This document shows, piece after piece, positions 41,277 to 49,540 of a stretch of DNA of 64,000 bases. This DNA is from Kribbella qitaiheensis. Lineage in GTDB: Bacteria > Actinomycetota > Actinomycetes > Propionibacteriales > Kribbellaceae. Each line of letters opens with the position of its first letter. The stretch's first letter is position 1. Below the pieces are notes generated by a model that ran no database searches, had not been told where the DNA came from, and worked only from the letters and a program-made list of their open reading frames with translations. Made by a program: the position numbers and the translations under genes. Location: the NCBI RefSeq assembly GCF_014217565.1, contig NZ_CP043661.1, positions 4,278,001 to 4,342,000 on the forward strand, written 5' to 3'.

Positions 41277-42128
41277 ATGCGGTTGCATGTGGGGTGCGCG
41301 ATGTGGACGCACGCGCCTTGGCAGGGCCGGTTGATCCCCCATCCGCTGCCGCCGTCGGAGCGCCTGCGCGCCTATGCGAGCTGGTGCAACGCGGTCGAGG
41401 GCAACACCACCTTCTATGCGACGCCGGCCCTGGCCACGGTGGAGAGCTGGGCCGCTCAGACCGCCGAGGACTTTCGCTTCGTGCTGAAGCTGCCGAAGAC
41501 GGTCACGCATGAGCGCCGGCTGCGTGGTGCGGACGCAGAGTTGCAGAGCTTCTTCACGGCGATGGAGCCACTCGGTCCGCGCAATCACGCCTTCTGGATT
41601 CAACTGCCCGGCTCCTTCGGGCCTGCTGATCTCGGCACGCTGGCGACCTTCCTGTACCGGCTTCCTCGTTCCTATCGGTACGCCGTAGAGGTCCGGCACC
41701 CTTCGTTCTTCGACGACGAGCGCTCGGCCCGGCAACTCGAACAGGTCCTCGGTCGCGTCGGTGCCGAATGGGTGCTCTTCGACACCGTGACGCTGTTCGG
41801 CACTCCGGCGACCAGCTATGCGGAACGCGAAGCCTGGATGAAGAAGCCCCGCGTACTACGGCGGTCGCGCGCGCTCACCGATCGCCCGATCGTCCGGTAC
41901 ATCGGGCGGGACGATCCAGCACTCACGATGGCGGGCTGGGCGTATCTCGTCCGGGCGGTCGTTGATTGGCTGGCTGAAGGTCGCTCACCGACTGTCTTCC
42001 TGCACACGCCCGACAACGTCGATGCGCTGAAGCTGGCTCGTCGCTTCTACGACGAGGTGCGGACTTTGGTGCCTGGGCTCGCACCGCTTCCCGAGCCGCT
42101 ACCGGCCGCGCCCGAGACGCTCTTCTGA
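41277..42128 (+). CDS. DUF72 protein (TIM-barrel)
   Basis: 283 residues from ATG 41277. Family markers are LHVGCAMWTHAPWQG at the start, YASWCNAVEGNTTFYATPALATVESWA, FRFVLKLPKTVTHERRL, FWIQLPGSFGPADL and YAVEVRHPSFFD. DUF72 proteins are predicted TIM barrels of uncharacterised activity, widespread in bacteria and archaea. The segment after strand 6 (ATSYAEREAWMKKPRV) is unlike the usual RYFHDYS motif but in the right place. Monocistronic by spacing. Confidence 0.88.
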   Translation: MRLHVGCAMWTHAPWQGRLIPHPLPPSERLRAYASWCNAVEGNTTFYATPALATVESWAAQTAEDFRFVLKLPKTVTHERRLRGADAELQSFFTAMEPLGPRNHAFWIQLPGSFGPADLGTLATFLYRLPRSYRYAVEVRHPSFFDDERSARQLEQVLGRVGAEWVLFDTVTLFGTPATSYAEREAWMKKPRVLRRSRALTDRPIVRYIGRDDPALTMAGWAYLVRAVVDWLAEGRSPTVFLHTPDNVDALKLARRFYDEVRTLVPGLAPLPEPLPAAPETLF

Positions 42129-42232
42129 GGTTTATCCACAGCACCTTTATCCACAGCCTGGAAATCCGCGGCTGACTTCGCGGTGCGGCTCCATATGTTC
42201 TCCGGCGAGTAGCCAATCCCGGGAGGACAGCG

Positions 42233-42397
42233 ATGGAGCACGAGATCCCTGAGACCGACGAACGACGAGCGCGAGCCGACTGGCTGATCGCCGAGTTGCG
42301 CCGCCGCGCGGCAGCCAGTGAGGATCCCACCGAACGGACCGACCTGCGCCGATCCGCCGACTCCCTCGTCCGCCTGGCGACGGCGATGCGCGGATGA
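42233..42397 (+). CDS. Small charged helical protein upstream of the HEQSH protein
   Basis: 54 residues: it begins MEHEIPETDERRARADWLIAE and ends RLATAMRG. The ribosome site GGGAGGA lies 6 bases ahead of the ATG, and the TGA overlaps the next gene's ATG (ATGA), so coding is well supported despite the small size. Highly charged, predicted to be a long amphipathic helix with heptad-like spacing. Function unknown; coupling suggests it partners the downstream protein. Confidence 0.68.
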   Translation: MEHEIPETDERRARADWLIAELRRRAAASEDPTERTDLRRSADSLVRLATAMRG

Positions 42398-43467
42398 CCG
42401 CCACCGATGAGGTCACTGCGGCGCTGCACCTCCTCAACTCAGCCCGGTACGTCGACCGGTCGGCAGGACCACCCGACTCGCTGCCCGCTCTGCTGGCGGC
42501 GCATGCCCGGGCTGCCATCCAGGTCAGCGGCGCCGACCAGACCGCCTGGAACGGCCACGTCATCGAGGCCGGCGAAGGCATCCTCGGCGTCGCCCACTGG
42601 GACGGGACGCTGCAGCTGGACCGCGAGTGCATTCTCGATCCCTTGCGAGAGCTGTACGAGTCGCCAGGTGTCAGGCAGCCGGACGAGGCTCTGATCCGTT
42701 GCCGGGAGGCACTCGTGACCGTGCTGCATGAGCAATCCCATTTCTTGGGTCCGGCCGGCGCGACCCAGGACGCGGCCAGGGCTGCGTTCCGGTTGCCCGG
42801 AGCCCGTCCCTTGGAAGAGGGCGTTGCCGAGGCGTGGGCACAGGATCATCTGAACGAGTACCTCGACCGTCTCGGCATCGAAGAGGTTGCCCCCGGCATC
42901 TCGCAGGTCCGCAGCGCACCGTCGTACCAGGCGTTCGTCCCTGCGGTCCGAGTTCTGACCACCGACCTGGACAGGCGTGCCGGCCTGCCTCGAGGCGAGA
43001 CCCTCCGAGCACTCAACCGGCAGACGGCCGAGGGCCAATGGCCCTTGATCGTCGACTCCGCCTACCGATCGAGCCGTCTTCCCGACCTCGTCCCAGCCGA
43101 CCGCGAACCAGCCGTCCGGCTCCGGCTCGAAACGACCCTCCGGAATTCCTTCGACTCCCTCGCCCAGTTCGAGACCGAACCCCGAGACCTCGCCGCCACC
43201 AAGTCCCTAGCCGCCGGCTACCGAAGCGTCCACCGCCTCACCGAAGAAATAGCCACCGCCGAGGCCATCTTCGAACCACCTCAGCCGCTGTCCCCCACCA
43301 GACCGACCGCAGAAACCCTCCCCCTCCGAAAGGCCCTGTCCGGCCTGGCCCCACCAACCGCGCCAGCACAACCAGCTCCAGCCCACCCCGCCGCGCGAGC
43401 GGTCACCGGCCCGCACCGCGCCTACTCGGCGGCGGTTCGCCAGGGGGTGGTGTCGAGATCCGGGTAG
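42394..43467 (+). CDS. Predicted HExxH zinc metallopeptidase-like protein
   Basis: 357 residues, no signal peptide or membrane helix. ALVTVLHEQSHFLGP contains HEQSH, a match to the HExxH zinc site, followed about 35 residues later by PLEEGVAEAWAQD whose Glu could be the third ligand, as in gluzincins. The N-terminal 90 residues (AAIQVSGADQTAWNGHVIEAG) and the long helical C-terminal half (about 200-290) are unfamiliar, and the last 60 residues are Pro/Ala-rich. The gene is translationally coupled to the 54-residue protein. The 3' end overlaps the decayed PhyH gene. Peptidase activity is inferred from the motif only. Confidence 0.72.
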   Translation: MTATDEVTAALHLLNSARYVDRSAGPPDSLPALLAAHARAAIQVSGADQTAWNGHVIEAGEGILGVAHWDGTLQLDRECILDPLRELYESPGVRQPDEALIRCREALVTVLHEQSHFLGPAGATQDAARAAFRLPGARPLEEGVAEAWAQDHLNEYLDRLGIEEVAPGISQVRSAPSYQAFVPAVRVLTTDLDRRAGLPRGETLRALNRQTAEGQWPLIVDSAYRSSRLPDLVPADREPAVRLRLETTLRNSFDSLAQFETEPRDLAATKSLAAGYRSVHRLTEEIATAEAIFEPPQPLSPTRPTAETLPLRKALSGLAPPTAPAQPAPAHPAARAVTGPHRAYSAAVRQGVVSRSG

Positions 43468-44141
43468 CGCCGGGTGATGTCGGTGAGGGTTTCCCCGGTC
43501 CAGTACGGATGGTCCGAGGCCGGGAAAGCCGAAGAGCTCTAGTTGACGGGGAGTTGCACGATGAACGAACTCGTACCAGCCCAACTCATAACTGCGACCG
43601 CCGGACTGCTCCGCGTCGTACAGGCGGGGGTTGTCATCCGGCGAGACGAAGTCGCCGCTGCCGCCGCTGCGTGGGTAGAAGTTCGGATTCATCGGCCGCT
43701 CCGCGGTGTGCTCGTCCGGCACCAGGTGCGGCGGGCCGAGTTCCTCGGGAACATCGACGAGGAAGACGAACATCTCGAGATGCTGGTAGCGATCGTCGGT
43801 GGACGGCACCAGGATCGTCTGGTTCAGGTGATCCCGATGGAGGTTCTGGTCGTACGACGCGGCGCCGGTGTACTTCGCCCACGCCTCGGCCGACGACAAC
43901 CGCAGCTTCGTCTGCCCGAGCAAGGTCTCCGCAAGCTCCACGATCCTCGATGCACGGCCGGCAGGCTGAACTCGGTACTGCCGAACGGAACCGCGTCGAT
44001 CCCGTCGAACTCGTCGTCCACATACCGCCCACGCCGTTCATCCGTTCCGTCGTGGAAACCCTCAGCGGTGGGGAACATCGTTCCCAGCTCACCAAGCGCC
44101 GGTGCCAACTCCTCGCCCGACAAGAACCCCGGAAGCACCAC
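43422..44141 (-). pseudogene. Phytanoyl-CoA dioxygenase-like gene, decayed
   Basis: From a GTG at 44141 the protein reads VLPGFLSGEELAPALGELGTMFPTAEGFHDG, breaks frame near 43955-43963, continues as IVELAETLLGQTKLRL, AWAKYTGA, LHRDHLNQTILVP (the HxD iron ligands) and VPEELGPPHLVPDEHTA, then jumps from LYDAEQSGG straight to WYEFVHRATPRQLELFGFP. The family normally has about 45 more residues there, including the distal iron-binding His of FHRGT. A second frame break at 43516-43524 precedes the usual end HPYWTGETLTDITRRYPDL. Internal loss of a metal ligand makes this a true pseudogene. Confidence 0.85.
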
Positions 44142-44317
44142 GGAACCCCCGCGTCCGCCATTCGTCCGGAACCTCCCGACTCTCCGTGGCAGCCACCTCC
44201 CGCCCCTTCATCCACCCCTCAACCGAACTACGCGAGACTTCAGCCATCGCGGCCGGACACAAGCCGCAGTGGAGTCGACAGCGACGTCGATGCCATCACG
44301 GAAGGGAGAATCTGACG

Positions 44318-45100
44318 GTGGAAGAGGCCGAAGGGGATCTGGCCGGAGGAGCCGAAGAGGTTCTGGCCGGGGGAAATGTCGCCGCCAGTGTGGTGCGCAT
44401 CGGGGCAACGGTGCGTAAGCCCGCCATTCCCGCTACTGCTGGCATCGAAGCGGTGCTGGATCATCTGGCTCGGGTCGGCTTCGAGAGTGCCCCACGCACG
44501 CTGGGGAGAGATGGTCGGGGCCGACATGTTGTGGAGTACGTCCCCGGGACGCTTGCCGACACGCTGCCGCCGTTCACCATGAGCGAGTTGCGTCGGCTCG
44601 GCAAAGTAGTCCGCGAACTGCATGAGGCGATGGCGAGCTTTCGCCCGCCCGCGGAGGTGGCCTGGGATGTCGTGATCCCGGATCCCACCGGCGGTCGGCT
44701 CATCTGTCACAACGACCTGGCACCCTGGAATCTGGTGATCGACGGCGATCGCTGGGTCTTCATCGACTGGGACGGTGCCGGTCCGGGGTCGGCGCCGTGG
44801 GACCTCGGGTACGTCGCCCACGGCTTCGTACCCTTCCGAGCGGACGGCGATCCGGCCACGGACGCTCCCAGGTTGCGCGCGCTGGTGGACGGATACGGCC
44901 TGGACAGTGAGGAACGCCGGGCCTTTCCCGCTCTGATCGAAGCCCACACGCGTGGGATGTACGACCTGCTCAGGCGTGGGTCGCAGACCGGACAGGAACC
45001 CTGGGCCCGTCTGTACGCGGAGGGACATGGCGATCATTGGGGTCCGACCGCGGACTACATCAAGGCCCACCACAAGTCTTGGATCGCTGCCTTGCAGTGA
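44318..45100 (+). CDS. Aminoglycoside phosphotransferase-family kinase
   Basis: 260 residues from a GTG preceded by AAGGGAGA. LICHNDLAPWNLVID is the catalytic loop (HNDLxxxN) and WVFIDWDGAGPGSAPWDLGYVAHG the metal-binding DFG-equivalent (IDWD) of APH-type kinases; IRIGATVRKPAIP holds the ATP-site Lys. Such enzymes phosphorylate aminoglycosides, choline, homoserine or other small molecules; the group with DLGYVAHGFVPF is widespread in actinobacteria and has no fixed substrate. Its 3' end overlaps the convergent PEP-synthase-like gene by 41 bases. Confidence 0.85.
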   Translation: MEEAEGDLAGGAEEVLAGGNVAASVVRIGATVRKPAIPATAGIEAVLDHLARVGFESAPRTLGRDGRGRHVVEYVPGTLADTLPPFTMSELRRLGKVVRELHEAMASFRPPAEVAWDVVIPDPTGGRLICHNDLAPWNLVIDGDRWVFIDWDGAGPGSAPWDLGYVAHGFVPFRADGDPATDAPRLRALVDGYGLDSEERRAFPALIEAHTRGMYDLLRRGSQTGQEPWARLYAEGHGDHWGPTADYIKAHHKSWIAALQ

Positions 45101-46505
45101 ATCGATGAGCTCGGGTGGCAGATAGTTCTGAGGAACGAGGTGCCCGTACGGTGCCGGCACTGCCGTCGATTGTGAGCAGGTCCCCATCCTGCACGCTGCT
45201 GAGGATGGTTGGGACGCCGAGGACTGCGGGGATTCGGCGTTCGCGCGCGACGATCGCGGCGTGGGAGAGGCGACCGCCCGTCTCCGTCACTACGCCCGCG
45301 ATCACGGTAAACAAGGCGGTCCACGCTGGATCCGTGTAGCGGCAGATCAGGATGTCGCCTACGGCAACCTTCGCGAAGTCCTCGGGGCCGTTGACTACGC
45401 GCGCTGGTCCGGTGGCAATTCCTGGGCTTCCGCCGGTTCCCCGTAGTAGTAGACCGGCGGCTCCCGCTAGTACTAGGTCTGACCTACCAGCCGCTGCCAC
45501 CAGCGACTCGGCAGCACCACCTCTCCGCTCGACAGCGTCACCTTTGGACGGATCGTCGATCTGCTGCCCGAGCGTCTTCTGCGGGCTCGTTGCCAGGGCT
45601 GCGGTTATCGGTCGGGCCTGCAGGAGCCAGAACTGGTCGCCCTCGACGGCGAACTCGATGTCTTGGGGGCCGCCCAGGTAGTGCGCCACGTCTTCGCCGA
45701 GCTTCCTCAACCGCACCACCTGGTCGTCGCTGAGGCAAGCACGCCGACGAGCTTCGGCCGGTACCTCGGTGGTGGTCGTTCCTTCCGGGCTCCGGTCGAT
45801 CCGGGTTCGCTTGTCACCCAAACGCCGTTCGAGTACGCCGTCCGCGCTCGCCACGTACTCGTCGGGTGTCACCGAGCCTTGGACCACGCTCTCCCCCAGT
45901 CCCCACGAGGCCTCGATCACCGATACCTGTCCCGACGCGGAGTGGACGCTGTTGCCGGGGCTGGCTGTGAAGAGGACCCCGGCAACGTCCGCATCGATGT
46001 GGCGCTGGATGAGAACGGCAGTCGCAGGAGTAGTAGGTGTCGGCGCATCGGTTCCTGGTGCGGCAGCGAACGTGTGGCGGTAGCGGACGGCTCGTGTGGT
46101 CCAGAGGGAGGACCAGGTGGCCAGGAGTTTGGTGGCTACGGCGGCGGGGCCGTGGATGGCTAGGTAGGTGTCATGTTGGCCGGCGGCTGAGGCGTGCGGG
46201 GTGTCCTCGGTGGTGGCGGACGAGCGGACGGCTACGGGGAGGTCGCCGAGGGAGCTCAAGGCGTTGGCGAGCTCCGACAGGAGTTGTGGTGGGAAGGCTT
46301 GGGACTCGATCAGGCGGCGGACCTCGTCGGGGCCGCGCTGGGCAAGAACCGTGGGGATGTCCAGGTGGGCGACGGTCGATTCGTAGCTGGCGATCGGAAC
46401 AACGAAGCCGGGCGGGACCGGGAAACCGGCAGTGGCGAGTCGGCCGAGGGTTGCGGCTTTGGCGCCGGCGTTCTGTGGGGTCGCGTCCAGGAGGCTGATG
46501 AGCAA
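45060..46505 (-). CDS. Compact PEP synthase/rifampin-phosphotransferase-like enzyme
   Basis: 481 residues from a TTG with AAGGAG six bases upstream. The first 320 residues are a PPDK-type ATP-grasp domain: GAKAATLGRLATAGFPVPPGFVV, VAVRSSATTEDTPHASAAGQ, VLIQRHIDADVAGVLFTASP, QDIEFAVEGDQFWLLQARP. The C-terminal 90 residues are the swivelling phosphohistidine domain with VTETGGRLSHAAIVARERRIPAV (His in GGRLSH). The large substrate domain that rifampin phosphotransferases and PEP synthases have between or after these parts is missing; only about 50 Ala/Gly-rich residues link them. It could phosphorylate another partner protein or molecule. Divergent from two HTH-type proteins across a palindrome. 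Confidence 0.82.
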   Translation of the reverse strand: MLISLLDATPQNAGAKAATLGRLATAGFPVPPGFVVPIASYESTVAHLDIPTVLAQRGPDEVRRLIESQAFPPQLLSELANALSSLGDLPVAVRSSATTEDTPHASAAGQHDTYLAIHGPAAVATKLLATWSSLWTTRAVRYRHTFAAAPGTDAPTPTTPATAVLIQRHIDADVAGVLFTASPGNSVHSASGQVSVIEASWGLGESVVQGSVTPDEYVASADGVLERRLGDKRTRIDRSPEGTTTTEVPAEARRRACLSDDQVVRLRKLGEDVAHYLGGPQDIEFAVEGDQFWLLQARPITAALATSPQKTLGQQIDDPSKGDAVERRGGAAESLVAAAGRSDLVLAGAAGLLLRGTGGSPGIATGPARVVNGPEDFAKVAVGDILICRYTDPAWTALFTVIAGVVTETGGRLSHAAIVARERRIPAVLGVPTILSSVQDGDLLTIDGSAGTVRAPRSSELSATRAHRFTARQRSKTCGGP

Positions 46506-46632
46506 GGTGCACTCCTTCGCGGTCGGGGGTGGTGCCGGTGGCGGTCCGCGACCGGCTCCGAGGAGGCGGGCGCCGTGGGGCGGGTGGTCGGCGGGTGGGC
46601 GGGTGGTTCGCGAGACAAGCATGACAGGGTTT

Positions 46633-46659
46633 CAACAGAATGTTGACAACAATCTGTTG
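46633..46659. promoter_or_regulatory. 27-bp palindrome between the PEP-synthase-like gene and the HTH genes
   Basis: CAACAGAATGTTG-A-CAACAATCTGTTG is palindromic with 12 of 13 pairs matching, and its centre GTTGACAAC is itself a dyad. TTGACA in the right half is a -35 for the plus strand and TTGTCA a -35 for the minus strand, so a bound protein would control both directions. It is far more AT-rich than its surroundings. Confidence 0.8.
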
Positions 46660-46678
46660 ATGGCGAGATGGTTCACGG

Positions 46679-47224
46679 ATGGGAAGCGTGGAGCAGGGTG
46701 GTGGGCCGGCCGAGGATCAACGGGCGGCTCAGCGGGAGCGGGAAGCGAGGGAGTTGTTGCTCGTGGCGGGGGCTGATGGTCTTGAGCGGAGGCCGTGGCG
46801 GCCCGCGCCGGTGCCGCCGTCGGCGGTGGATCTGATTCAGTTCTTTGTCTGGCAGTCGAGTTCCCGGACCGCCGAAAGCACAGAGGACAGAAGCGCCGAG
46901 GCGGCCTTGGCGGCGCTGCGGTTGTTGCCGGCGGCTCGGGCTGAGATCGATCAACTGGAAACCGGGTTGCTGTTCGCTGCCAGAGGGCTGGGGCTGACCT
47001 GGGCGCAGATGGCGACGGCGCTCGGGCTGAATTCGCCGCAGGCTTGTCAGCAACGCCTCGATCGCCTCCTTGCCCGCGGAGAGCAGCCGGGCGGGGAGCA
47101 GCCGCGTGATGAGCAGGCGCGTGATGAGCAGGCGCGTGGCGAGCAGACGCGTGGCGAGCAGGCGCATGATGAGCGGGCGCGTGGGGAGCAGGCGCGCTCT
47201 CAGTTTGGAGGGGCGGAACGATGA
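46679..47224 (+). CDS. HTH-type DNA-binding protein with repetitive charged tail
   Basis: 181 residues. Residues about 15-75 are Arg/Glu-rich; LIQFFVWQSSS lies in the middle; residues about 95-130 (LFAARGLGLTWAQMATALGLNSPQACQQRLDRL) form a helix-turn-helix of sigma-region-4/winged type. The last 45 residues are five-residue repeats of the type xxEQA (GEQPR, DEQAR, GEQTR), encoded by 15-bp DNA repeats. The start codon lies 19 bp after the 27-bp palindrome, so it may regulate itself and the divergent enzyme gene. Overlaps the next gene by ATGA. Confidence 0.68.
   Translation: MGSVEQGGGPAEDQRAAQREREARELLLVAGADGLERRPWRPAPVPPSAVDLIQFFVWQSSSRTAESTEDRSAEAALAALRLLPAARAEIDQLETGLLFAARGLGLTWAQMATALGLNSPQACQQRLDRLLARGEQPGGEQPRDEQARDEQARGEQTRGEQAHDERARGEQARSQFGGAER
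47081..47201. repeat. 15-bp tandem repeats encoding the charged tail
   Basis: About eight imperfect copies of GAGCAGGCGCGTGAT or GAGCAGGCGCGTGGC follow one another, encoding E-Q-A-R-D/G. The copy number is likely to vary between strains. Confidence 0.85.
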
Positions 47225-47853
47225 CGCGTCGGTCGGAGGTGGAGTTGTTGGTGTTGCATGCTGTTCGGCTCAAGGGGATGGCTGATGACGAGACTACCGC
47301 GAGGCGGTTCGGGGTTGGGCGCGAGCAGGCGGCTGAGTTGTTGCTTGATTTTCAGGCGTTCGGGTGGGTCGGGTGGTCGGAGTTCGCCGGTACGGGCGGG
47401 TGGTCGATGACCAGCGCGGGCAGGTCGGAGAACGAGCGGCAGTTGGCGGCGGAGCTCGAGGGAACAGCGGGTGGTCGCGAGGCCGTGAGCGAGGCCTGCG
47501 AAGTGTTCCTGCCGCTGAATGGGCGGCTTCAGCAAGCCTGCACCGACTGGCAGCTCAGGCCGACGACAGCGGATGCGTTGGCCTTCAACGACCACAGCGA
47601 TCCGGCCTGGGACCAGCAAGTGATCGACGAACTGAGCGAATTGGATCGCGGGCTCAAGTCGGTAGTGGACCGGCTGGTCGGCGTACTGGATCGCTTTCAA
47701 AGCTACGACACCAGGTTCAGCAGCGCACTCGGCCGGGCGACGGCGGGTGAGGTGGCCTGGGTCGACGGGACAGGTGTCGACTCCTGCCACGTCGTGTGGT
47801 TCGAACTGCATGAGGATCTGCTCGCCACGCTCGGCCTGCAGCGCGGGGAATAG
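47221..47853 (+). CDS. Winged-helix transcriptional regulator-like protein
   Basis: 210 residues; its ATG overlaps the stop of the preceding HTH gene. The N-terminal 70 residues (VELLVLHAVRLKGMADDETTARRFGVGREQAAELLLDFQAFGWV followed by W-rich strands) look like a winged-helix DNA-binding domain. The rest is a helical domain with LFNDHSDPAWDQQVIDELSELD-type composition ending in HEDLLATLGLQRGE. Proteins of this kind accompany PEP-synthase-like enzymes in actinobacteria. A strong bidirectional hairpin ends the unit. Ligand unknown. Confidence 0.68.
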   Translation: MTRRSEVELLVLHAVRLKGMADDETTARRFGVGREQAAELLLDFQAFGWVGWSEFAGTGGWSMTSAGRSENERQLAAELEGTAGGREAVSEACEVFLPLNGRLQQACTDWQLRPTTADALAFNDHSDPAWDQQVIDELSELDRGLKSVVDRLVGVLDRFQSYDTRFSSALGRATAGEVAWVDGTGVDSCHVVWFELHEDLLATLGLQRGE

Positions 47854-47854
47854 G

Positions 47855-47895
47855 CCTGCGGTTGGTCACCCCGCCAGAGGATGACCAACCGCAGG
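47855..47895. terminator. Bidirectional terminator hairpin
   Basis: CCTGCGGTTGGTCA (47855-47868) and TGACCAACCGCAGG (47882-47895) form a perfect 14-bp stem around a 13-base loop, placed between the convergent HTH gene and the metalloprotease gene. It serves both directions. Confidence 0.88.
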
Positions 47896-47949
47896 AGTTC
47901 AGGACCGCCGGTTCAGCACGGCCGCGAGGAATCGGGGCGGCCGAGGGGC

Positions 47950-49383
47950 TCAGGACGGGTTGATGGCGAGGGAGTAGGCCCCGCGGCTCCCGTAGGTGGA
48001 GTAGCCGGTGTTCAGCGGGTCGCCGTAGCCGGTGTTGTCGACGCGCAGGTAGTACGTGCCGGGTTGCAGGTTGCTGGTGGCAGTCGCACTGAGCCCGGTG
48101 GGCGTTCCGGCGTCGCTCTGACCCGAATCCGGGTTGGCCGAGGTGACGACGGTGCCCGCACTGTTCAGCAGATCGAACTTGATGTCGAGGTCGCCACCCA
48201 GCACGGCGGCACTCGCCGTCGCCGTGTAGTTGCCTGCGGCACCAATGGTGATCTTGTAAACGTCCACGTCGGACTCGGCAGCGATCACACCGGTTGCGGT
48301 CGCTCCGACGGCGAGGGCGGCAGCAGCCCCAGTGCTGTCACCGACCTCGTCCGTCCGGAGCGACAGACCATGGGTGCCGATGACGTTGTAATCGTCCTCG
48401 GTGTTGTTCGCGCCGGAGTACTCGCCCTTGCTCCACTGGCTGATCCCGCGGTAGTAGCCGACGCCCATGATCGGCGCCCAGGAGCCGTGACCCTCGTAGT
48501 ACCCGACGCTCGCGGTGCCGTCGTGGTTGAGGCCGACGTTGTGACCGGCCTCGTGGGACGCGGCTTCGGCGAGGTTCTTCGCGCCGGTGCCGACACCCTT
48601 CGTGAAGACGAGCGCCGGCTGGTAGTAGTCGTGCTGACCGGCGTTGTCGTAGACACCGATGTAGGCGACACCGCCACAACCGCAGTCGGTCTGGTACCAG
48701 CCGGTCGGGTCGATCACCACCCGGGTGCCGTACTGCTGATCGTTCGCGTCGGTCCGGTTGATCGCGTCCGGGGCGGGCTGCTGCGTCGTCACGTCGACGT
48801 CGAACGGGGCGTAGTCCTCCGCGACCCGCGCCCATACCTCGTGTACGACGTCCTGCTCGGCCGTGCTGAAGGTGCCCGGAGTCCCGTCCGTGTCGTACGG
48901 CGTGACGTTGACCGGGTCGACGCCCTTGGACGAGTTCCAGGCCGTGCCGGTGATGGTGTGGCCGTCGAAGTCCAGGTAGATCACCCGGTTCGAGCCGGCC
49001 TTGCTGTGCAGCTCGAAAGCAGGCCCGTCGGCTGCGGCAACCGCCTTGGTGGCCCAGTGCGGCGAAGCTTCCGGCGCTTTCTGGGCGGGAGTCAGAACTG
49101 GCTCACGGAAGAACAACCGGCCTTGCGGGTCGAGCCAGCTGGTCTTGTCGGTGGCGAGCGTTTCGCGCAGTTTCTGTTCGGTCAGACCGTTGCGCTGGGC
49201 GAGCTCCCCCAGCCGGGACTGCACCTTGCCAAGTGCTGCCCGGCCCGGTGTGGGTTGGCCGAGCAACTGATCGAGTGGTGTCTGTTGCGCGTCAGCTTGG
49301 TTGCCAGTAGCAACTGCCAGCGCTCCGAAAACGACGGCACCGGCGCCGACGAGCGCACCGGTACGGCGGAATTTGCGATCCAT
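47950..49383 (-). CDS. Secreted metzincin-type zinc metalloprotease (copy 1)
   Basis: 477 residues. Signal peptide at 1-32 (RRTGALVGAGAVVFGALAVATGNQADA). The propeptide-like region includes LDQLLGQ and ATDKTSWLDPQGRLFF. The catalytic domain contains VIYLDFDGHTITGTAWN, WARVAEDYAPFDVDVTTQ, and ASHEAGHNVGLNHDG, a perfect HExxHxxGxxHD zinc site, followed by IMGVGYYRGISQWSKGEY with the Met-turn. The last 120 residues are a beta-rich pre-peptidase-C-like domain (DVDVYKITIGAAGNYTATASA, GTYYLRVDNTGYG). It is a close tandem paralogue of the gene at 49541. Probably digests protein in the surroundings. Confidence 0.92.
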   Translation of the reverse strand: MDRKFRRTGALVGAGAVVFGALAVATGNQADAQQTPLDQLLGQPTPGRAALGKVQSRLGELAQRNGLTEQKLRETLATDKTSWLDPQGRLFFREPVLTPAQKAPEASPHWATKAVAAADGPAFELHSKAGSNRVIYLDFDGHTITGTAWNSSKGVDPVNVTPYDTDGTPGTFSTAEQDVVHEVWARVAEDYAPFDVDVTTQQPAPDAINRTDANDQQYGTRVVIDPTGWYQTDCGCGGVAYIGVYDNAGQHDYYQPALVFTKGVGTGAKNLAEAASHEAGHNVGLNHDGTASVGYYEGHGSWAPIMGVGYYRGISQWSKGEYSGANNTEDDYNVIGTHGLSLRTDEVGDSTGAAAALAVGATATGVIAAESDVDVYKITIGAAGNYTATASAAVLGGDLDIKFDLLNSAGTVVTSANPDSGQSDAGTPTGLSATATSNLQPGTYYLRVDNTGYGDPLNTGYSTYGSRGAYSLAINPS

Positions 49384-49438
49384 CCGGAATCCTCCTCAAG
49401 GATTCCCCCCAACCTCGCTGTGGTCCCCGACCCCGAAA

Positions 49439-49468
49439 GTCGCTGCTCCCCCCAGGGAGAGCAGCGAC
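49439..49468 (-). terminator. Hairpin between the metalloprotease paralogues
   Basis: GTCGCTGCTC and GAGCAGCGAC form a perfect 10-bp stem with a 10-base loop downstream of the second protease gene, suggesting the two copies are at least partly transcribed separately. Confidence 0.68.
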
Positions 49469-49540
49469 CCGGGCAAATCCGTGGTGCAAGTGCTGCGAGC
49501 GGGGCGGACCGCCCGCAGCAACCGGCGCGCGCAGTACTGA

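Noticed and set aside
42834..44315. 493-codon plus-strand frame across the HEQSH and PhyH genes
   Set aside because: Arg/Pro-rich shadow frame with no ribosome site; contradicts well-supported genes on both strands.
45060..45187. Protein-like frame reading GHLVPQNYLPPELIDSLQG on the minus strand
   Set aside because: It lies over the 3' ends of two real genes and continues into the antisense of the kinase; no start or family support.
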